Positions 6,745-10,306 of a DNA stretch of 10,306 bases are shown in pieces (position 1 is the first letter of the stretch; each line of letters begins with the position of its first letter). Position numbers and translations under genes: made by a program. Under the pieces are notes generated by a model that had not been told where the DNA came from, did no database searches, and worked only from the letters and a program-made list of their open reading frames with translations. Source of the DNA: an uncultured Clostridium sp. (GTDB taxonomy: Bacteria > Bacillota > Clostridia > TANB77 > CAG-508); assembly GCA_946545035.1 (NCBI GenBank), contig CAMNND010000033.1, forward strand, positions 1 through 10,306, read 5' to 3'.

Positions 6745-7935
6745 ATGAAGGTACTTGTACTTAATAGCGGAAGCTCTTCGCTAAAATATCAACTTATAGA
6801 TATGGAAACGGAAGAGGTTTTAGCTAAAGGAAATTTTGAGAGAATTGGTCAATACAATTCTTTTCTAACACACAAAGTTGGAGATATGAAACGTTCTTTT
6901 GAAAAGCCAGTTTCAAATCATGAGAAAGCAATAAGATTTGTATTAAAGACATTACAAAATAGTGTATATGGAGTTATTAATGATCCAGATGAAATAGATG
7001 CGATAGGACACAGAATAGTTCATGGTGGAGAGAAATTTACAAAACCAGCACTAGTTGATGATGAAGTTATGAAAGGTTTAGAAGATAGTATTGAGCTTGC
7101 ACCACTTCATAATCCAGCTGCTATTCTTGGAATTAAAGCTTGTATGAATGTTATGCCTGGAAAGAAAAATGTTGTGGTATTTGATACTTCATTCCATCAA
7201 ACAATGCCACCAGAGACATATATGTATCCAATACCATATAAATACTATGAAAAATATAAGATTCGTAGATATGGATTCCATGGTACATCACATCAGTTTG
7301 TATCTGGTAGAGCTGCAGAGCTTATGGGTAAAGATATTAAGGATTTGAAAATAATAAATTGCCATCTTGGACAAGGCGCTAGTGTATGTGCTATCAAGTA
7401 TGGTGAATCAGTAGATACTAGTATGGGATTTACGCCACTTGGAGGTATTCCAATGGGAACTCGTTCAGGTGATTTAGATCCATCTGTTGTTACATACATT
7501 GCAAAATATAGAAATCATACAGTTGAAGAAATGGATGAAATCTTAAATAAAAAGTCTGGTGTTTATGGTATATCAGAAGTTTCTGTTGATTTTAGAGATA
7601 TTGAGGCAGAAGCAAATGATGGTGACAGAAACGCAAAGATGGCTCTTGAAAATTTTGCTTATCAAGTTGCTCAATATGTTGCTAAATATGCTGTTTCAAT
7701 GGGTGGATTTGATGTCCTTACATTCACTGCAGGTGTAGGAGAGAAAGGCCCATTATCTAGAAGACAAATATGCGATTATCTAAAATTCTTTGGTGTTCAA
7801 ATTGATTATGAAAAGAACCAAATTAGAAATAAGGAAGCAGAAATATCTGCAGATGACTCTAAGGTTAGAGTATTTGTAATACCAACAAATGAAGAATTAT
7901 TGATAGCACGTGAGACTGCTAAATTAACTAAATAA
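6745..7935 (+). CDS. ackA: Acetate kinase, first copy
   Basis: Converts acetyl phosphate + ADP to acetate + ATP, completing the Pta-AckA pathway. Its 396 residues are the normal family length. The N-terminal phosphate loop is LNSGSSSLKYQL (6-17). Family catalytic positions (one less than Methanosarcina thermophila numbering in the middle of the protein) are present: R90 in GHRIVHGGEKF, L121-H122 in APLHNPA, D147 in VFDTSFHQTMP, H179 in RRYGFHGTSH, P231 and R240 in TPLGGIPMGTRSGDLDP, and E383 in IPTNEEL. Two positions differ from the common consensus: HLGQGAS replaces HLGNGAS (Q210), and FTAGVGEKG has Lys where Asn is usual. A strong AGGGGG ribosome binding site (6733-6738) lies in the 12-base gap after pta. 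This copy keeps the canonical acyl pocket, so it is the likely housekeeping acetate kinase. Confidence 0.96.
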   Translation: MKVLVLNSGSSSLKYQLIDMETEEVLAKGNFERIGQYNSFLTHKVGDMKRSFEKPVSNHEKAIRFVLKTLQNSVYGVINDPDEIDAIGHRIVHGGEKFTKPALVDDEVMKGLEDSIELAPLHNPAAILGIKACMNVMPGKKNVVVFDTSFHQTMPPETYMYPIPYKYYEKYKIRRYGFHGTSHQFVSGRAAELMGKDIKDLKIINCHLGQGASVCAIKYGESVDTSMGFTPLGGIPMGTRSGDLDPSVVTYIAKYRNHTVEEMDEILNKKSGVYGISEVSVDFRDIEAEANDGDRNAKMALENFAYQVAQYVAKYAVSMGGFDVLTFTAGVGEKGPLSRRQICDYLKFFGVQIDYEKNQIRNKEAEISADDSKVRVFVIPTNEELLIARETAKLTK

Positions 7936-7979
7936 TATAATAAAAAAGGAAGTATAAATAAAAAGTAAAGGAGATTATC

Positions 7980-9170
7980 ATGAAAATTTTAGTATTAAAT
8001 TGTGGAAGCTCTTCATTAAAATATCAATTAATCAACATGGATAATGAAGAAGTTATTGCAAAAGGAAATTATGAGAGAATAGGAGAGCCAGAAGTTTCTT
8101 TTGTTACTCATAAAGTAAATGGAGAAAAATATAGAATCGAGCATCCAGCTCCAACTCATAAAGAAGCATTAGAGTTCATTATTGAACAATTAACTAAAAC
8201 TGATTATGCAGTTGTTAGTAGCTTAGATGAAATTGGTGGAGTTGGACATAGAGTAGTTCAAGGTGCTGAAAAATATACAGATCCAGTTAGAATTGATGAT
8301 AGTGTAATTGCAGGTGTTAAGGAAGTCGCAGATCTTGCTCCAGTTCATAATATGGCTGCTGCTATGGGAATGGAGGCATGTAAAGCTTTAATGCCAAATA
8401 CTCCAATGGTTGCTGTATTTGACAATGGATTCCATAAAACAATTCCAGAGGAAAGATTCTTATTCCCAATCCCATATCACTACTATAGAGATTACAAAAT
8501 AAGAAAATATGGATTCCATGGAACATCTCACTACTATGTATCTAGAAGAGTCGCTGAGGTTATTGGAAAACCAGTAGAAGAATTAAAAACAATAGTATGT
8601 CATATTGGTCAAGGTGCAAGTTTATGTGCTGTTGACGGCGGCAAATCAGTAGATACAAGTATGGGACTTACTCCACTTGGTGGAATTATGATGTGTGCTA
8701 GAAGTGGTGATTTAGATCCATCTATAGTTACATACTTAATGAAAAAAGAAAATATTAAACCAGAAGAAATGGATAAGATTCTAAATAAAGAATCAGGTCT
8801 ATATGGATTATCTGGTGTTGCTCCAGATGTAAGAGATGTAGAAGCAGAAGCTGCTAATGGAAATGAAAGAGCAATCTTAGCATTAAAAGCATATGATTTA
8901 AATATTGCTCAATACATTGCTAAATTTATAGTTTCTATGGGCGGAGTAGACAACATAGTATTTACAGCTGGTGTTGGTGAGAACCAAAAGAATAGAAGAG
9001 CTGGAATAATTAAGAATTTAGAGTTCTTAGGAATCAAATTAGATGATACTAAAAATGAAGTTAAAGGTGAGGAAGAAAAAATCTCTACAGATGATTCTTC
9101 AATTGCTGTATATGTAATCCCAACAAATGAAGAGCTTGTAATTGCAAGAGAAACATTAAATTTAATCTAG
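7980..9170 (+). CDS. Acetate kinase paralogue, second copy, with an altered acyl-pocket edge
   Basis: A second full-length 396-aa ASKHA-fold acyl kinase, collinear with the first copy but clearly diverged, so not a recent duplicate. Numbering coincides with the Methanosarcina enzyme: N7, R91, H123, D148, H180, R241 and E384 are all kept, so a kinase reaction is expected. The surroundings differ from the first copy: VVQGAEKY replaces VHGGEKF (Q94, A96, beside R91); APVHNMA replaces APLHNPA (V122 for the Leu of the acetate pocket, M125 for Pro); VFDNGFHKTIP replaces VFDTSFHQTMP; and MMCARSGD replaces PMGTRSGD. V93 and P232 of the pocket are kept. It also has Q211 where Asn is usual. A smaller side chain at 122 could admit a longer acid such as propionate; this is inference. 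AAAGGAG (7967-7973) lies 6 bases before the ATG. The 44-base gap after the first copy has no terminator, so they are co-transcribed. The operon ends at the hairpin 9214-9252. Confidence 0.9.
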   Translation: MKILVLNCGSSSLKYQLINMDNEEVIAKGNYERIGEPEVSFVTHKVNGEKYRIEHPAPTHKEALEFIIEQLTKTDYAVVSSLDEIGGVGHRVVQGAEKYTDPVRIDDSVIAGVKEVADLAPVHNMAAAMGMEACKALMPNTPMVAVFDNGFHKTIPEERFLFPIPYHYYRDYKIRKYGFHGTSHYYVSRRVAEVIGKPVEELKTIVCHIGQGASLCAVDGGKSVDTSMGLTPLGGIMMCARSGDLDPSIVTYLMKKENIKPEEMDKILNKESGLYGLSGVAPDVRDVEAEAANGNERAILALKAYDLNIAQYIAKFIVSMGGVDNIVFTAGVGENQKNRRAGIIKNLEFLGIKLDDTKNEVKGEEEKISTDDSSIAVYVIPTNEELVIARETLNLI

Positions 9171-9213
9171 GACAATGATAATTGGATAAGAAAATAAAGA
9201 ATAAAAAAGATAA

Positions 9214-9252
9214 ATAAAGCCGGCGCTCCAAAAGATGGAGAGCCGGCTTTAT
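9214..9252 (+). terminator. Hairpin terminator of the pta-ackA-ackA operon
   Basis: A strong hairpin: ATAAAGCCGGC-G-CTCCA pairs with TGGAG-A-GCCGGCTTTAT with a single G/A mismatch and an AAAGA loop. No unbroken T run follows directly, but a T-rich stretch starts a few bases later (about 9255-9270). It lies 43 bases after the second kinase gene and marks the end of the A+T-rich operon. Confidence 0.8.
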
Positions 9253-9414
9253 CGTTCATTATTTTTATTTAGCAAATTATTGATTATAGAAGGTTCTACA
9301 GGGAAAATAATAATTGCTAATTTTTGTACTAATATTATTTGAATTATAGTAAAAGATGTTGTATCATATGTTGCGTCATTTTACAAAGATTAAGGCTTAA
9401 AAAACCTTATGTAA
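9253..9414. other. A+T-rich non-coding stretch between the acetate operon and the small-membrane-protein genes
   Basis: The gap between the kinase stop and the next ATG is 321 bases. It holds the operon hairpin, this stretch, and then the promoter and leader of the next gene. Here I see no credible reading frame. A weak promoter-like pair (TTGAAT at 9339-9344, TATCAT at 9362-9367, 17-bp spacer) and a poor AAGG...CCTT inverted repeat (about 9392-9408) are present. Neither is connected to a gene. Confidence 0.5.
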
Positions 9415-9415
9415 T

Positions 9416-9444
9416 TTGCAAATAATATAAAAAAGAGCTATAAT
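9416..9444 (+). promoter_or_regulatory. Sigma-A-type promoter for the first small membrane protein gene
   Basis: The -10 is a perfect TATAAT (9439-9444). The -35 is TTGCAA (9416-9421, 4 of 6), with a 17-bp spacer. Transcription would start near 9451, so the conserved stem-loop at 9455-9472 falls at the very 5' end of the mRNA. Confidence 0.65.
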
Positions 9445-9447
9445 AAA

Positions 9448-9476
9448 GTATCAACTCTGAATGCCCACAGAGATAC
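9448..9476 (+). promoter_or_regulatory. Conserved 5'-leader stem-loop, copy 1
   Basis: A 5-bp stem CTCTG (9455-9459) / CAGAG (9468-9472) closes an 8-base loop AATGCCCA. It can be extended by GTAT (9448-9451) / ATAC (9473-9476) across a bulged CAA, although the outer bases may lie at or before the transcription start. The same stem and loop occur before the paralogous gene (10109-10131), at nearly the same distance from the -10 (10 versus 11 bases). It sits just upstream of the GAGGAGG ribosome binding site (9478-9484). It could act as an RNA element (stability or translation control) or as a DNA operator just inside the transcript. The stem bases are identical in both copies, so there is no covariation to tell these apart. 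Confidence 0.6.
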
Positions 9477-9491
9477 CGAGGAGGTTATTGT

Positions 9492-9911
9492 ATGAAAATG
9501 TCAATCGGCGAAATGCTGAAATCGCTGGTTTTCGGCTTCACGGCCGGTCTGATTTTTGCTATTATGCTGCTTAGTATTGGTGATAACACTGATGAGGTCA
9601 TATACGGAGCATCTGTTCCGATGACCCAGTTCTTCGTGACTTGTGTTTGCACCCTGGCGTGCATTGTGGCTGAGATGACGGCTAACACTTCCGCGCGGGA
9701 AGTTGGGGTCGATATTCTTATTTGCTGGTTGGTAACTCTCATGTTCGTTGATGAGGGTTTCCTGAATTCGGCAGATAAAGTAGCATCCATCAAGAATATT
9801 ATGGGTCCGATCTTCGTATCGGTTACCATTGCCGCGTTCTTCTCTGATCCGATTCAACGATTCGGTGTTAAGATTCTTGATTGGGTTCCGTTCAAGAAGA
9901 GTGAGAAGTAG
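9492..9911 (+). CDS. Uncharacterised 139-aa multi-span membrane protein, array copy 1
   Basis: Not recognised as a named family. Four hydrophobic segments are visible at about residues 10-29, 42-61, 71-90 and 103-118, with a short N-terminal tail (MKMSIGE) and a basic C-terminal tail (WVPFKKSEK). It therefore looks like a small four-helix integral membrane protein. Conserved-looking polar features are MLKSL (8-12), the loop GDNTDEVIYGAS (30-41) and FVDEGFLNSADKV (85-97). The start is well supported by GAGGAGG (9478-9484), 7 bases before the ATG. Base composition differs sharply from upstream: by hand count two 60-base lines of this gene are about 43% and 52% G+C, against about 23-33% in the kinase and pta lines checked, with CTG, TTC and GCG codons replacing TTA, TTT and GCA. 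A homologous gene follows at 10156. Function is unknown; the array layout suggests a gene family rather than a metabolic operon. Confidence 0.8.
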   Translation: MKMSIGEMLKSLVFGFTAGLIFAIMLLSIGDNTDEVIYGASVPMTQFFVTCVCTLACIVAEMTANTSAREVGVDILICWLVTLMFVDEGFLNSADKVASIKNIMGPIFVSVTIAAFFSDPIQRFGVKILDWVPFKKSEK

Positions 9912-10003
9912 GATTGCGCAGAGGTGGATACCAAAGCATAGTCCAAATATGGAACTAAGAGCTAAAAAATATGAAAAGGGCAATTCGTATGGAGTAGGTT
10001 CTG

Positions 10004-10055
10004 CACGGTGATGATGATTAGCTTTTCAGCTTATGATTCATCACTGTGTTTTTTT
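10004..10055 (+). terminator. Rho-independent terminator after array copy 1
   Basis: CACGGTGATGA (10004-10014) pairs with TCATCACTGTG (10038-10048) including one G-U pair. A weaker inner part, including AGC/GCT, lies around a TTTTCA loop, and seven T residues follow at 10049-10055. It makes copy 1 an independent transcription unit and lies 92 bases after its stop. Confidence 0.88.
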
Positions 10056-10070
10056 ATATAATTGATGGAA

Positions 10071-10099
10071 TTGACATAATTAATATATGATGATATAAT
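10071..10099 (+). promoter_or_regulatory. Perfect-consensus sigma-A promoter for array copy 2
   Basis: TTGACA (10071-10076) and TATAAT (10094-10099) both match consensus exactly, with a 17-bp spacer. Transcription would start near 10106, a few bases before the conserved stem-loop. This is the strongest promoter by consensus in the window, which suggests high expression or a promoter normally held in check by another factor. Confidence 0.88.
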
Positions 10100-10108
10100 T
10101 CCTTCATC

Positions 10109-10131
10109 AGCTCTGTAATGCCCACAGAGTT
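10109..10131 (+). promoter_or_regulatory. Conserved 5'-leader stem-loop, copy 2
   Basis: The stem AGCTCTG (10109-10115) / CAGAGTT (10125-10131), with one G-U pair, closes a 9-base loop TAATGCCCA. The core CTCTG...AATGCCCACAGAG is identical to copy 1 except for one inserted T in the loop, and the preceding ATCA is also shared. Sequence on either side is not conserved, so the element appears selected. The ribosome binding site GGGAGG (10143-10148) follows 13 bases later. Confidence 0.6.
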
Positions 10132-10155
10132 ATCCTGAATAAGGGAGGCGACAAA

Positions 10156-10306
10156 ATGGCAGATATGAGTGGAAAGGAGAGTACATCGTTGGGTGATCTC
10201 CTGAAATCACTAATTTGCGCATTCGCTGCCGGAGAGCTTGCGGCTGTCATCCTGTTGTACCATGGATATAATTCGTCAGATATTATCTTTGGTGCATCGC
10301 TGGCAC
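10156..10306 (+). CDS. Uncharacterised membrane protein, array copy 2 (N-terminal part, cut by window edge)
   Basis: Fifty residues are visible before the right edge. After a longer polar N-terminus (MADMSGKEST) the protein aligns without gaps to copy 1: SLGDLLKSLICAFAAG against SIGEMLKSLVFGFTAG, then AVILLYHGYNSSDIIFGAS against AIMLLSIGDNTDEVIYGAS. About half the positions are identical and most others conservative, so the genes are paralogues. The first hydrophobic segment spans about residues 18-38. GGGAGG (10143-10148) lies 7 bases before the ATG. It shares the higher G+C content of copy 1 and has its own promoter and leader hairpin. More copies may follow beyond the window. Confidence 0.85.
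   Translation, partial: MADMSGKESTSLGDLLKSLICAFAAGELAAVILLYHGYNSSDIIFGASLA

Noticed and set aside
7148..7499. Short frames on both strands inside the first ackA (7148-7348 plus, 7293-7499 minus)
   Set aside because: They are shadows within a fully conserved acetate kinase coding region.
7936..7941. TATAAT directly after the first ackA stop, as a possible internal promoter for the second kinase
   Set aside because: The nearest -35-like hexamer (TTGATA at 7900-7905) is 30 bp away and there is no extended -10. In an A+T-rich gap a lone hexamer is not enough.
9339..9367. TTGAAT-17 bp-TATCAT promoter-like pair upstream of the array
   Set aside because: Both hexamers are weak, no gene or leader follows, and a better promoter lies at 9416-9444.
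9501..9983. Long open frames on the minus strand (9485-9829, 9501-9983) opposite the first small membrane protein gene
   Set aside because: They lie antisense to a gene with a good ribosome binding site, membrane pattern and a homologue downstream. They have no start signals of their own and low-complexity-like composition.
9949..10011. A 20-codon ATG frame (MELRAKKYEKG...) between the two array genes, ending in the terminator stem
   Set aside because: It has no ribosome binding site at proper distance and its stop lies inside the hairpin. The peptide looks like a plausible protein start but could be a remnant or chance. Not called as a gene.
1..10306. CRISPR arrays, tRNA or rRNA genes, insertion sequences
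   Set aside because: No regularly spaced repeats, tRNA-like cloverleaf, transposase motifs or terminal inverted repeats were seen on either strand.

Overview
The window looks like chromosomal DNA of a low-GC Gram-positive anaerobe of the Clostridia, most like a Lachnospiraceae-type fermenter. The basis is A+T-rich genes with TTA/GCA/AAA-type codons, strong GGAGG-type ribosome binding sites, TTGACA/TATAAT promoters with 17-bp spacers, and a Pta-AckA acetate module beside cell-envelope genes. No species can be named from the sequence alone.

Layout: (1) 1-244, the 3' end of an undecaprenyl-diphosphatase gene (uppP) and its terminator. (2) 261-2446, a two-gene operon with its own promoter. It encodes an unrecognised 135-aa protein and an unrecognised 533-aa protein whose middle resembles an ADP-ribosyltransferase-like fold (weak, by-eye call). 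It ends in a perfect hairpin shared with the convergent gene. (3) 2445-3599 (minus), a LytR-CpsA-Psr (LCP) cell-wall ligase, most likely starting at a TTG codon. (4) 3600-3765, a compact divergent promoter region. (5) 3766-5670, a 634-aa probable gluzincin metallopeptidase (HEFFH plus a downstream NEAATREY) with one possible membrane segment. (6) 5681-9252, an acetate operon: promoter, pta, ackA, then a second, diverged ackA paralogue, and a GC-rich hairpin. (7) 9253-10306, a compositionally different tract. It carries two tandem, homologous genes for small multi-membrane-span proteins, the second cut by the window edge. Each has its own promoter and a near-identical stem-loop at the predicted mRNA 5' end.

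How the genes work together: pta and ackA convert acetyl-CoA to acetate with ATP formation; the second kinase may extend the acid range or may be regulatory or redundant. UppP (lipid carrier recycling) and LCP (attachment of glycopolymers to peptidoglycan) are both envelope functions, but they lie in separate transcription units. The other units are independent cassettes bounded by terminators. The most unusual parts are the small-membrane-protein array with its repeated 5' hairpin, and the tandem acetate kinases whose second copy is altered around the acyl-binding pocket.
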